Assembly: GCA_002402945.1 (NCBI GenBank)
Contig: DHGV01000096.1
Span: 1 to 9,530 of the forward strand
Direction: 5' to 3'
DNA length: 9,530 nucleotides
Source: Pelotomaculum sp. UBA4789
GTDB taxonomy: Bacteria; Bacillota; Desulfotomaculia; Desulfotomaculales; Pelotomaculaceae
Numbering within the stretch: the first letter of the stretch is position 1; the number at the start of each line of letters is the position of its first letter. The position numbers and the translations under genes are program-made. Below are positions 1 to 6,841 of the stretch, in pieces. The notes under the pieces were generated by a model, which saw only the letters and a program-made list of their open reading frames with translations, searched no databases and was not told where the DNA came from.

Positions 1-298
1 CCTCAGGATCTAAATTCAGAAAATATTTGTATGCCATGTCCGTTTGAGCTTGAGAAATCAAGCGCACATCTGAAAGATCATACAGCTTTTTCAAAAACAT
101 CAGCTTGAACATCATTTCGGGCTCTTTGGCAGGGCGGCCAAACGCCTCGCAATACTGCTTTTTGAGCATTGGATTCACAAAGCTGAAATCTATGTTTTCT
201 TTGATCTGCCGCAGCAGATGATCCTTTGATACGACCAAATCATATATGCCCTGATATGGTGAAAGTGACATCGTAATTTGACTAAAATCCCTCAGCAT
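1..298 (-). CDS. IS1182-family transposase, N-terminal part (cut by window edge)
   Basis: Reading the minus strand from the ATG at 298 gives 99 codons without a stop before the window ends. The protein begins MLRDFSQITMSLSPYQGIYD and continues with a block containing FGRPAKEPEMMFKLMFLKKL, then a segment ending in YKYFLNLDPE. This is the N-terminal DUF772-type region typical of IS1182/IS5-group DDE transposases, which cut and paste the element. The catalytic DDE residues would lie further into the gene, outside the window, so activity cannot be judged. A GAGAGG ribosome binding site (about 302-307) sits just before the ATG at 298. A second in-frame ATG at 271 (MSLSPY...) is an alternative start that many relatives appear to use. 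The family call comes from recognised sequence style, not from a search. Confidence 0.85.
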   Translation of the reverse strand, partial: MLRDFSQITMSLSPYQGIYDLVVSKDHLLRQIKENIDFSFVNPMLKKQYCEAFGRPAKEPEMMFKLMFLKKLYDLSDVRLISQAQTDMAYKYFLNLDPE

Positions 299-339
299 AA
301 TCCTCTCAACCCCTTGATTTTGCTCACTTTCCTACATTA

Positions 340-348
340 ATTATACCA
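340..348 (-). promoter_or_regulatory. Probable transposase promoter (extended -10)
   Basis: On the minus strand the sequence TGGTATAAT occurs 42 bases upstream of the transposase ATG at 298. It is a perfect TATAAT with a TG extension. The hexamer 17 bases further upstream (GGACTT) is a poor -35 and lies in the arm of the hairpin at 363-389, so the promoter would depend on the extended -10. Confidence 0.5.
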
Positions 349-362
349 TTTTTATGCGAAAA

Positions 363-389
363 AGTCCGTCCCAAAATGGGTCGGACTTC
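363..389. repeat. Inverted repeat / hairpin at the insertion-sequence end
   Basis: Arms AAGTCCGTCCC (363-373) and GGGTCGGACTT (379-389) pair over 11 positions with a single T-T mismatch around an AAAAT loop. Such hairpins near the transposase-proximal end of insertion sequences can stop outside transcription from reading into the transposase. On the minus strand a T run follows the stem, so it could act as a terminator for transcripts entering from the right. The role is inferred. Confidence 0.6.
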
Positions 390-484
390 TTCAGTGCCCT
401 TAAAATTACGGGTGTTTTTTTCTTTTTGCAGGTTTATCAGGATATTGGGTCGAATTACTTTGTATTGTTTATTCTGGAAGGCAG

Positions 485-2098
485 GTGCCTGCATTGCGTT
501 CTAATTCATATAAGGAGCGCTTGTTAACAGGGGAGCGGTTTTTAGCTACAGCAGCCGCCTGGTTTCTCCTTTTTGTTATACTTGTTTATTTAGCCGGGAG
601 ATATTACACCATTATTGGACATGAAATGTTCCTGGTTAACCATATGGTCATCGAAACCGCAATAGTCGCTGTGGCTTTTTGCGCCGCATTGATGAGCTGG
701 TATGATTATAAGTACAAGCATGAGCTGAAAATGCTGATTTTATCGCTGACTTTCTGCCTGGTAGCGCCGTTTGAATTCGCGCATGCCCTTTCCTACTTAG
801 GCATGCCTGATTTCATAACACCCAATTCGGTTGACAAGGCCTCGACATTATTCATTATTACCAAAATATTTCTGGCTGCAGGCCTATTAATTGCCGTGAT
901 GTTTGGCGAAAGAATTATTGTGATTCATAAATCAGCGCTGATCCCCCTTTTCTCGGCTCTGACGAGCGTTATTTTGTTATATTTGGTTATTACCAATCTT
1001 TCTACCCTGCCGGATATGTATGACCTGGCTGCAGGCAGCCAGACTAAACTTAAGATATACCTGGGCTACCTGGTTTTGACAATGGAAGCTTTTGCTGTGT
1101 TTTGGATATTTAAGAAAAAAAGGATTGCGAGCAAGGATTTTTACCTCGGCATGGCGCTCATCATCATCATCATGAGCGACCTCTCCTTCACCTATTACAG
1201 CAGCCCATATGACACATATAATATCTTAGGACATCTATTTCAGGTCTTATCCTTTGCCTTCATATTTAAAGCGATCATCGATGACGCCGTGGGTATGCTA
1301 TACGAATCCAACAAGACCCTGGAGATGCAGCAGGAGATGCTGGCTGAAAAGAATCAACAGCTGCAGGAGGCGGACCGGCACAAAGACGAATTCCTGGCCA
1401 ACACCAGCCATGAACTGCGCACACCCCTCTCTGCGATCATCGCTTTCACCGAAATGATTCTGGATGAGAGGACCGGTACTTTGAATGAAACGCAAAAAGA
1501 TTATTTGGATGAGATCAGCGACAGCAGCAAGGAACTGCTGTGGCGGATCAACGGTTTCCTGGATTTATCAAAAATCGCCTCTGGCAAGACGGTATTGTAT
1601 AAAGAGGAATTTGGAATAAATAATCTGTTAGAAGAGGTTTCCAGGGAGTTGAAGCCGTTATTCAGCCAGAAGGGCCTAACCATAGAGATTCCCCGCCCTG
1701 ATGGTCAGCTCAAATTTTGGGCTGACCGGGAAAAAACCGGTCTCATATTGGCCAACCTGCTATCCAACGCTTTGAAATTTACCGCTCCGGGCGGCAGGGT
1801 TACCGTTGAGACGGGTGTGGATGAATTGCGGCAGGAATATTATATATCAGTTACGGATACCGGCATCGGAATAGATCCAGTCGATCAAGAAAAGATATTT
1901 CAACCATTTCAGCAGTTGGACAGCACTATTTCCAGAAAATACAGAGGTACCGGGATAGGTTTGACACTGGCTAAGAAACTGGTTGATTTACAAGAGGGTT
2001 CAATAGAAGTGATGAGCAAAATAAACGCAGGCAGCACATTTACCTTCAGACTGCCGGCTAGAAAATACGATGAAGTACAGAAGGAGATATTAACATGA
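485..2098 (+). CDS. MASE3-domain membrane histidine kinase
   Basis: This sensor kinase should autophosphorylate on a histidine and pass the phosphate to the overlapping downstream regulator. About eight hydrophobic segments (near residues 19-38, 55-71, 83-103, 121-140, 152-171, 191-209, 218-237, 248-265) form the sensor. The stretch with AHALSYLGMPDFITPN and KAS is typical of MASE3, whose ligand is unknown. A short coiled coil (about 273-300) leads to the HisKA domain with SHELRTPL and phosphoacceptor His309. The HATPase domain has N-box Asn428 (LLSNALKFT), G1 box DTGIGI from Asp458 and G2 box GTGIGL from Gly488. There is no PAS or HAMP domain. The start is uncertain: GTG at 485 has GAAGG only 3 bases away, TTG at 494 and TTG at 521 are alternatives, and the frame stays open upstream to 341 with an ATG at 377 inside the insertion-sequence end. 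Function as a kinase is secure; the signal is not known. Confidence 0.9.
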   Translation: MPALRSNSYKERLLTGERFLATAAAWFLLFVILVYLAGRYYTIIGHEMFLVNHMVIETAIVAVAFCAALMSWYDYKYKHELKMLILSLTFCLVAPFEFAHALSYLGMPDFITPNSVDKASTLFIITKIFLAAGLLIAVMFGERIIVIHKSALIPLFSALTSVILLYLVITNLSTLPDMYDLAAGSQTKLKIYLGYLVLTMEAFAVFWIFKKKRIASKDFYLGMALIIIIMSDLSFTYYSSPYDTYNILGHLFQVLSFAFIFKAIIDDAVGMLYESNKTLEMQQEMLAEKNQQLQEADRHKDEFLANTSHELRTPLSAIIAFTEMILDERTGTLNETQKDYLDEISDSSKELLWRINGFLDLSKIASGKTVLYKEEFGINNLLEEVSRELKPLFSQKGLTIEIPRPDGQLKFWADREKTGLILANLLSNALKFTAPGGRVTVETGVDELRQEYYISVTDTGIGIDPVDQEKIFQPFQQLDSTISRKYRGTGIGLTLAKKLVDLQEGSIEVMSKINAGSTFTFRLPARKYDEVQKEILT

Positions 2099-2784
2099 CC
2101 CACAGTATCTTAGCTGTAGACGACGACCCCAAGATTTTGAAGATACTGCAGCATACTTTGACCAAGGAAGGTTTCAAAGTGAGCACGGCGTCCTGTGGCG
2201 AGGAGGCCCTGCAGATAGCAAGGCAGACATTCCCTGACCTGGTTCTGCTGGATATTATGATGCCTGGCATGGATGGCTTTGAAACATTTCAGAGGTTAAA
2301 AGCGATCAGGGAAGTCCCGGTGATAATCTTAACTGCCAGAACTGATGAAATAGATAAGGTTGTGGGTTTCAGGATGGGGGTTGATGATTATCAGACTAAA
2401 CCGTTCAGCCCGACCGAGCTGGCCTTGCGGGTGAAAGCTGTTTTGAGAAGAAGCGGTGAACAAAAGGTCATTAGTGATAATTCTTTGAAGTACGGCAGCA
2501 TGGAACTTGACTATGACAAGCGTGTTGTAGAAATAAACAGACAGAGGGTTGAGCTGACTCCCAAGGAGTTTGAACTGCTGTGGCTGATGGCCTCCAATCC
2601 CAACCGAGTCTTTACCAAAGCACATTTGTTGGATAAAATTTGGGACAGTTCTTTTTACGGGGATGATAACACCGTAACCGTTCATATCAGAAAGCTGCGT
2701 GAAAAAATAGAGTTTGATCCATCCAAACCAACATTTATAAAAACTGTTTGGGGGACGGGTTATAAATTTGAGTATATTGTTTAA
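2095..2784 (+). CDS. OmpR/PhoB-family response regulator
   Basis: This is the partner of the upstream kinase and should be a DNA-binding transcription factor activated by phosphorylation. The receiver domain (about 1-120) shows the acidic pocket Asp9-Asp11, phosphoacceptor Asp53 (LLDIMMPGMDG), the switch Thr80 and the conserved Lys102 in TKPF. The C-terminal winged helix (about 135-227) contains LTPKEFELL, the recognition-helix region DDNTVTVHIRKLREKIE and the closing TVWGTGYKFE, all typical of the family. At 229 residues it has the usual full length. The ATG overlaps the kinase stop as ATGA (2095-2098) and is preceded by AAGGAG at 2081-2086, so the two genes are translationally coupled. Target genes cannot be deduced from the window; the neighbouring superoxide dismutase unit is a candidate only by position. 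Confidence 0.95.
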   Translation: MTHSILAVDDDPKILKILQHTLTKEGFKVSTASCGEEALQIARQTFPDLVLLDIMMPGMDGFETFQRLKAIREVPVIILTARTDEIDKVVGFRMGVDDYQTKPFSPTELALRVKAVLRRSGEQKVISDNSLKYGSMELDYDKRVVEINRQRVELTPKEFELLWLMASNPNRVFTKAHLLDKIWDSSFYGDDNTVTVHIRKLREKIEFDPSKPTFIKTVWGTGYKFEYIV

Positions 2785-2809
2785 TGAAAAGCTGTCTTTA
2801 TGAACTTCA

Positions 2810-2842
2810 AGGCTGTCGACTGAGTGTTGTCGGCAGTCTTTT
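2810..2842 (+). terminator. Rho-independent terminator after the two-component system
   Basis: AGGCTGTCGAC (2810-2820) pairs with GTCGGCAGTCT (2829-2839) over 11 base pairs, two of them G-U, around an 8-base loop and is followed by TTT. It lies 25 bases after the regulator stop codon and separates this operon from the next. Confidence 0.8.
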
Positions 2843-2880
2843 GTTATACTTTGTTAATAAAATTTTAAGGATTTAATAAT

Positions 2881-2907
2881 TTGCTCGTAAGCTACTCTAA
2901 TTATAAT
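2881..2907 (+). promoter_or_regulatory. Possible promoter of the SOD-paralog/sod unit
   Basis: A perfect TATAAT (2902-2907) stands 26 bases before the ATG at 2934. The best upstream hexamer is TTGCTC (2881-2886), but its 15-base spacing is short. The placement just after a terminator and before a new gene supports a promoter here; the exact -35 does not. Confidence 0.45.
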
Positions 2908-2933
2908 GGGTTTATATATGAGGGGGCTGGTTA

Positions 2934-3527
2934 ATGGATAAGGACAACAGACAGGCAAACCACTGTGGTTTTTCCAGGGAACTTCTGATTGAACACTACA
3001 CTCACTACCCGGAGATGCAGCAAAACAAAATTAAGGAAATCGAAGCCCGGCTCATCAAGGCTGATGTTGCTATGGCCGACCCAAATTTTTGTCCTCTCCG
3101 GTCTCTTAAAATTGAACATACACATGCCCTTAATTCAGTTAAACTGCATAAAAAATTTTTTGAAAACATATCGCAGCAACTCGATACACAACCTTCATTG
3201 GAAATGCTTCACATGCTTGAAAGAGATTTTGGTTCGGCACAGGAATGGGAAAAACAATTTTTCGCACTGGCAATGTGCTCCAGGGGCTGGGTTGTTTTGG
3301 GGTTTGACCTTGAGGATGGGATTCTCAGAAATTTTTTCTCAGACAGCAATTCGGAGGGCGTATGGTCAGTGATCCCGCTGCTTGTTCTGGATGTTTTTGA
3401 ACACGCCTATTTTACAGCTTTCTCCAGCAGGAACGATTACATCAGGGAATTTTTAAGGCACGTGAAGTGGAGTGAGGTGAGCAGGCGTTTGAATGTGGTT
3501 ATGGAGATGTACAAGAAAATGAAATAA
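2934..3527 (+). CDS. Divergent Fe/Mn superoxide dismutase-like protein
   Basis: This 197-residue protein has the Fe/Mn superoxide dismutase fold but only distant similarity to the canonical enzyme next door. Anchors shared with it are LERDFGS (95-101), GWVVL (118-122), WSVIPLLVLDVFEHAYF (144-160) and a C-terminal FLRHVKW. By hand alignment all four metal ligands are present: His21, His72, Asp153 and His157. Second-shell residues are not. The HHxxHHxxYV stretch is replaced by HYTHYPEMQQ, which removes the gateway Tyr and its partner His. The expected Gln becomes Asn139 and the Trp of DVWEHAY becomes Phe155. It could therefore bind metal without efficient dismutation, or have another redox or structural role. 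AGGGGG (2921-2926) precedes the ATG by 7 bases. There is no signal peptide, so it should be cytoplasmic. Only 31 bases separate it from the canonical gene, so the two are probably cotranscribed. Confidence 0.8.
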   Translation: MDKDNRQANHCGFSRELLIEHYTHYPEMQQNKIKEIEARLIKADVAMADPNFCPLRSLKIEHTHALNSVKLHKKFFENISQQLDTQPSLEMLHMLERDFGSAQEWEKQFFALAMCSRGWVVLGFDLEDGILRNFFSDSNSEGVWSVIPLLVLDVFEHAYFTAFSSRNDYIREFLRHVKWSEVSRRLNVVMEMYKKMK

Positions 3528-3558
3528 ACCATATAAAAAAATGAGGAGGTCTATTAAA

Positions 3559-4161
3559 ATGTCTAAACACGAACTGCCGGAACTTCCATACCCCTATAAT
3601 GCCCTGGAACCATATTATGATGAGCAGACCGTAAGGCTGCACCATGATGCCCATCACAAAGCATATGTCGACGGACTCAACAATGCCGAAATGAAATTAG
3701 CGGAAGCCAGAGAAAAAGGGGATTTCAGCCTGGTTAAACACTGGGAGAGAGAACTGGCTTTTCACGGTTCCGGCCACCTCTTACATGCTTTATTCTGGGA
3801 GAGCATGAAACCCGGGGGCGGCGGTCCGGCTACCGGGGAAATAGCAGAGTTGATCGAAAGGGATTTCGGCAGCTATGATAATTTTAAGAAGCAGTTTTCA
3901 GCAGCGGCGATAGCCGTGGAAGGTTCCGGGTGGGCGCTGCTCTGCTGCAACCCGGCTTTTGGCAAGCTGGAAATCCTTACTGCCGAAAAACACCAGAACC
4001 TCACCCAGTGGGGTGTTATTCCTGTCCTGGCGCTGGATGTGTGGGAACACGCCTATTACCTGAAATACCAGAATAAGCGCGCCGCTTTTGTGGAAGCCTG
4101 GTGGAACCTGGTCAACTGGGACGGAGTCAACAAAAGGCGCAAATGCACTTGCGGAGCATAA
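3559..4161 (+). CDS. sodA: Superoxide dismutase, Fe/Mn family
   Basis: This cytoplasmic enzyme converts superoxide to hydrogen peroxide and oxygen. The N-terminal helical domain starts with HELPELPYPYNALEPYYDEQT, followed by LHHDAHHKAYV with metal ligand His28 and gateway Tyr36. The second ligand is His76 in GHLLHALFWE. The C-terminal domain has ERDFGSYDNFKKQF, GSGWALL and LDVWEHAYYLKYQNKR, giving ligands Asp160 and His164; Gln146 is the likely second-shell Gln. Metal choice (Fe, Mn or either) cannot be read safely. I chose ATG 3559 because GAGGAGG (3543-3549) lies 9 bases before it. The upstream in-frame ATG at 3541 overlaps that site and adds residues foreign to the family. The 200-residue length is normal. 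The C-terminus ends in an unusual basic, Cys-containing tail (KRRKCTCGA). It is probably cotranscribed with the divergent paralog upstream. The sodA symbol is the generic family name. Confidence 0.95.
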   Translation: MSKHELPELPYPYNALEPYYDEQTVRLHHDAHHKAYVDGLNNAEMKLAEAREKGDFSLVKHWERELAFHGSGHLLHALFWESMKPGGGGPATGEIAELIERDFGSYDNFKKQFSAAAIAVEGSGWALLCCNPAFGKLEILTAEKHQNLTQWGVIPVLALDVWEHAYYLKYQNKRAAFVEAWWNLVNWDGVNKRRKCTCGA

Positions 4162-4208
4162 TACCTACAGGCAGGGCGTTGAATGCATTCTGAACAAAAA
4201 GAAATGAA

Positions 4209-4241
4209 AGGCCGGGTAAAAGACTTGCCTGGCCTTTTTTT
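4209..4241 (+). terminator. Rho-independent terminator after sod
   Basis: AGGCCGGGTAA (4209-4219) pairs with TTGCCTGGCCT (4225-4235) over 11 base pairs, two of them G-U, around the 5-base loop AAGAC. A run of seven T (4235-4241) follows directly. It is 48 bases past the sod stop codon and should end the sod transcript. Confidence 0.92.
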
Positions 4242-4295
4242 AGAATTTATGGTATTCCTTAAGATGATTCCATTATCGGCAAGGGGGTTCTTAAC

Positions 4296-4934
4296 ATGTC
4301 AAAGAAATTGATTACTGTGTTCATTTTGTCAACACTGCTGGTATTGCTGCTTACAGGCTGCGCAGCTGATAAATCCGGCACGCCAGCCAACACTCCCAGC
4401 TCTTCCGCCGGACAGGAGGCAGCCTTGCCAGCCGTGTCTGCTCAGACCTGTATGTGGGCATCTGACGGGAAAATCAGTGACAACGAATACACCAGCTGCC
4501 AGAGTATTGGAGACCTGAAAGTATTTACCCGTGTTTCTGGTGACAGCGTGATGTTTGGTCTCACGGCTGTCACAGAAGGCTACCTTTCCCTGGGTATCGA
4601 TCCGGCAGGGGACTTGAGGGATGTTGACTTTATCATGTGCGCCTACGTTGATGGCAACGCGGTGGTTGGTGATATGGGCGGCAGCGGCAAGCATTTTCCC
4701 CACCCCTATGATACGGTGGCAGGCGGGGCAATGGATCTGACAGATATAAGCGGGAGCAGGGATGGACTCAACTCAATTTTTGAATTTAAAAGAAAAATGA
4801 ATACTGGAGACATTAAGGACCAGGTGCTTAAAATTGGCGAGAACAGGGTGATCTGGGCTGTCGGAAATAACAGTGATTTTAGCGGGCCGCACAGCAGAAA
4901 GGGATCAGGCAGCCTGATCCTGGTTTCCAACTGA
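4296..4934 (+). CDS. Lipoprotein with DOMON-like domain
   Basis: The first 21 residues are a lipoprotein signal: MSKK, a hydrophobic run and the lipobox LTGC with lipidated Cys22, so the protein should be anchored outside the cytoplasmic membrane. A low-complexity Ser/Thr/Pro/Ala linker (about 24-50) follows. Residues about 53-210 resemble a DOMON (dopamine beta-monooxygenase N-terminal-like) domain. Recognisable pieces are ASDGKISDNEY, GYLSLGIDP, DVDFIMCAYVDG, the HPYDT block, a Phe-Glu-Phe-Lys-Arg-Lys segment and VIWAVGNNSDFSGPHSRKGSGSL. DOMON domains bind haem or sugars and often sit in membrane redox chains. Met114 and His199 are plausible haem ligands but unproven. AAGGGGG (4281-4287) lies 8 bases before the ATG. 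nrdJ follows after 51 bases without an evident terminator, so they may share a transcript. The exact biochemical role is unknown. Confidence 0.8.
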   Translation: MSKKLITVFILSTLLVLLLTGCAADKSGTPANTPSSSAGQEAALPAVSAQTCMWASDGKISDNEYTSCQSIGDLKVFTRVSGDSVMFGLTAVTEGYLSLGIDPAGDLRDVDFIMCAYVDGNAVVGDMGGSGKHFPHPYDTVAGGAMDLTDISGSRDGLNSIFEFKRKMNTGDIKDQVLKIGENRVIWAVGNNSDFSGPHSRKGSGSLILVSN

Positions 4935-4985
4935 TATTACTCTGGAATCATCAAACCATGTAATTTCTTTTAAGGTGGTATTTGT

Positions 4986-6836
4986 ATGCGGCGGCTGTCC
5001 CGGCCCGGTCAAAAAGTGTTTGACGCGCGTTATGCTCAAAAAGACGACAGTGGGAATGTTATTGAAACTTTTGAAAAGGCAGTGATGCGCCTGGCCAGGA
5101 CCGCTGCCGGCGCTGAAAAAAGAGATCAAAAGAAATGGGAAAAAATATTCGGTAATATCATAGGTGAGCTGTTATTCATACCTTCCACGCCCATCTGGGC
5201 CAACATGGGGAAAACAGACCGCCCCTGGCAGCCGGGGGCCTGTTTTGTGCTCGCGGTTAAGGATACACTTGAATCCATGTATGATACGCTTAAAGATACG
5301 GCGCTCGTTTTTAAGTCCGGCGGCGGTGTCGGCTTTAATTTCTCGGCCATCAGACCAAAGGGAGACCTGGTAAGCACCACCAAGGGGCAGGCATCCGGGG
5401 TGGTCGAATTGATCAGGCTGTACGACGCCTCCGCCAATATGGTCAAGCAGGGCGGTGTGAGGCGAGGAGCTATCATGGGTATATTGAATATTAACCACCC
5501 GGAGATCATCGACTTTGTTCAGGCTAAAACTGGTGGCGGGCTCACTAATTTCAACCTCTCTGTGGGTGTAACGGATGACTTCATGGTGGCGCTGGAAAAC
5601 GACTTGCCATGGCAGTTGCTTTTCAAGAGTGAAGTACGCCGGGGAATGCCGGCCCGCCGGTTGTGGGAGTTAATTATTGGGGCAGCTCATAGCTGCGGCG
5701 ATCCAGGTGTGGTTTTTTTGGATAGGCTGCAGGGAGACAATCCTGTTCCGCAAAATCAGATTAACGCCACAAATCCATGCGGCGAACAGCCATTAAGCCC
5801 GGGCGAATCCTGTTTGCTGGGCAGCATTAATCTTGCCCGGATGTCTGCAGCGGGAGGCATGCTTGATGAACAGCTGCTGTCAGACACAATTGCTGTCGCG
5901 GTGCGATTCCTGGACGACCTCATTGACGCGGCTGTTTATCCGCTGCCTTTTATTACCAGGGCGACCAGGGCGACCAGAAAAATCGGCATTGGCTTTACGG
6001 GATTGGCAGATGCTCTGATCAAAGCCGGGTTGGCTTACGACTCCCTTGAAGGCAGGGAGTTTGCCGGAAAAACAACCAGGCTGATGCAGCAGGCGGCGCA
6101 CACAGCATCGGCGAAGCTGGCTGAAGAAAAGGGCTGTTTTCCCTTGTGGGAGAAAAGCATCTTTTACCCGGAGCAAAGGCGCCGCAACGCTGCCTGCATA
6201 ACAATCGCACCAACCGGTTCGATTACTGCCATGGCCGGCTGTGAAGGTTACGGGATCGAGCCAATATTTGCTGTAGCTTATACCAAGGCCACTGATGTGG
6301 TAGGTGATCTTAAGATATTTTCACCACTGTTTCTGGAAGCCGTAAAAGAATGCAATCTGCCTGCTGAAACTCTTGCTGCAATAGCGGAGAAAGGCTCCTG
6401 CCAGGGCATCGAAGGCATCCCTGAGGAGATTGCCGGGATATTCAAGGGGGCACGGGAGATCAAACCCATGAATCACCTCCACATGCAGGCAGCCGTCCAA
6501 AAATATGTGGATAACGCGGTGTCGAAGACGATTAATCTGCCGGAAGACGCTTCTGTGGATGATATCGGCGCCTGTTTTAAGACAGCCTTTGCTCTGGGTC
6601 TCAAGGGGGTTACAGTATTCAGGGAAGGAAGCAAGAAAGGGCCGGTCACGGTAGGCAGGGCAGCGGCCTTAACGGCAGACGAGTCCAATATGGAATTTGA
6701 TCGGCGCAGTATTAACAGCTGGCCGGATCAACTTTACATAGAAGACGGTCAGATATGCGGGGCCTGCGGCGGAGCGTCTATAGAAAGAGCGGAAGGATGT
6801 ATTATTTGTAAGTACTGCGGCGCAGCCGGCTGTTAG
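4986..6836 (+). CDS. nrdJ: Adenosylcobalamin-dependent (class II) ribonucleotide reductase
   Basis: This enzyme reduces ribonucleotides to deoxyribonucleotides for DNA synthesis, using adenosylcobalamin to make the thiyl radical, so it needs neither oxygen nor a separate radical subunit. The N-terminal region (LSRPGQKVFDARY) fits the class II start directly, without an ATP-cone. The 10-stranded barrel shows Cys86 (PGACF), FKSGGGVGFNFS (109-120), the catalytic triad Asn263, Cys265 and Glu267 in NPCGE, Cys276 in ESCLLGSINL (pairing with Cys86) and IAPTGSI (407-413). The tail has Cys591/Cys594, Cys605/Cys608/Cys611 and the final Cys616. This arrangement is usual for NrdJ and serves for re-reduction by thioredoxin or for metal binding. 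AAGGTGG (4972-4978) precedes the ATG by 7 bases. At 616 residues it is a compact member and appears complete. A perfect 9-base tandem repeat near 5959-5976 encodes RAT-RAT. No B12 riboswitch fits in the 51-base gap upstream. Confidence 0.93.
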   Translation: MRRLSRPGQKVFDARYAQKDDSGNVIETFEKAVMRLARTAAGAEKRDQKKWEKIFGNIIGELLFIPSTPIWANMGKTDRPWQPGACFVLAVKDTLESMYDTLKDTALVFKSGGGVGFNFSAIRPKGDLVSTTKGQASGVVELIRLYDASANMVKQGGVRRGAIMGILNINHPEIIDFVQAKTGGGLTNFNLSVGVTDDFMVALENDLPWQLLFKSEVRRGMPARRLWELIIGAAHSCGDPGVVFLDRLQGDNPVPQNQINATNPCGEQPLSPGESCLLGSINLARMSAAGGMLDEQLLSDTIAVAVRFLDDLIDAAVYPLPFITRATRATRKIGIGFTGLADALIKAGLAYDSLEGREFAGKTTRLMQQAAHTASAKLAEEKGCFPLWEKSIFYPEQRRRNAACITIAPTGSITAMAGCEGYGIEPIFAVAYTKATDVVGDLKIFSPLFLEAVKECNLPAETLAAIAEKGSCQGIEGIPEEIAGIFKGAREIKPMNHLHMQAAVQKYVDNAVSKTINLPEDASVDDIGACFKTAFALGLKGVTVFREGSKKGPVTVGRAAALTADESNMEFDRRSINSWPDQLYIEDGQICGACGGASIERAEGCIICKYCGAAGC

Positions 6837-6841
6837 GGCAG

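Larger units (their letters stand above)
1..400 (-). mobile_element. IS1182-like insertion sequence, 5' end only
   Basis: The partial transposase gene, its promoter and a near-perfect hairpin at 363-389 make up the upstream end of an insertion sequence that runs off the left edge of the window. The outer boundary is estimated at about 390-425. The minus-strand run GGGCACTGAAGAAGTCCGAC (from 400 inward) looks like a possible terminal inverted repeat, but the other end of the element is not visible, so neither the inverted repeat nor a target duplication can be confirmed. Confidence 0.6.

Noticed and set aside
396..421. Possible terminator (TGCCC...GGGTG followed by a T run)
   Set aside because: The stem is only five base pairs, two of them wobble, with a ten-base loop; too weak to list.
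377..484. N-terminal extension of the kinase from ATG 377
   Set aside because: The added 36 residues come from the insertion-sequence hairpin and an A/T-rich region, the ATG has no ribosome binding site, and the MASE3 domain is complete without them.
2901..2917. Possible PerR/Fur-like operator (TTATAAT followed by GGGTTTATA) upstream of the SOD paralog
   Set aside because: Only the left half matches the 7-1-7 PerR consensus; the right half matches at about three of seven positions. The TTATAAT is better explained as a -10 element.
3541..3558. Upstream ATG for the canonical SOD (adds MRRSIK)
   Set aside because: The codons overlap the GAGGAGG ribosome binding site serving ATG 3559, and the extra residues do not belong to the family.
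4935..4985. Cobalamin riboswitch upstream of nrdJ
   Set aside because: The gap is only 51 bases, far too short for the roughly 200-base B12 aptamer, and no B12-box-like sequence is visible.
5959..5976. Nine-base tandem repeat in nrdJ as a frameshift or assembly error
   Set aside because: The repeat keeps the frame and the following IGIGFTGLADAL motif is intact; relatives have a similar Thr/Arg-rich segment here.
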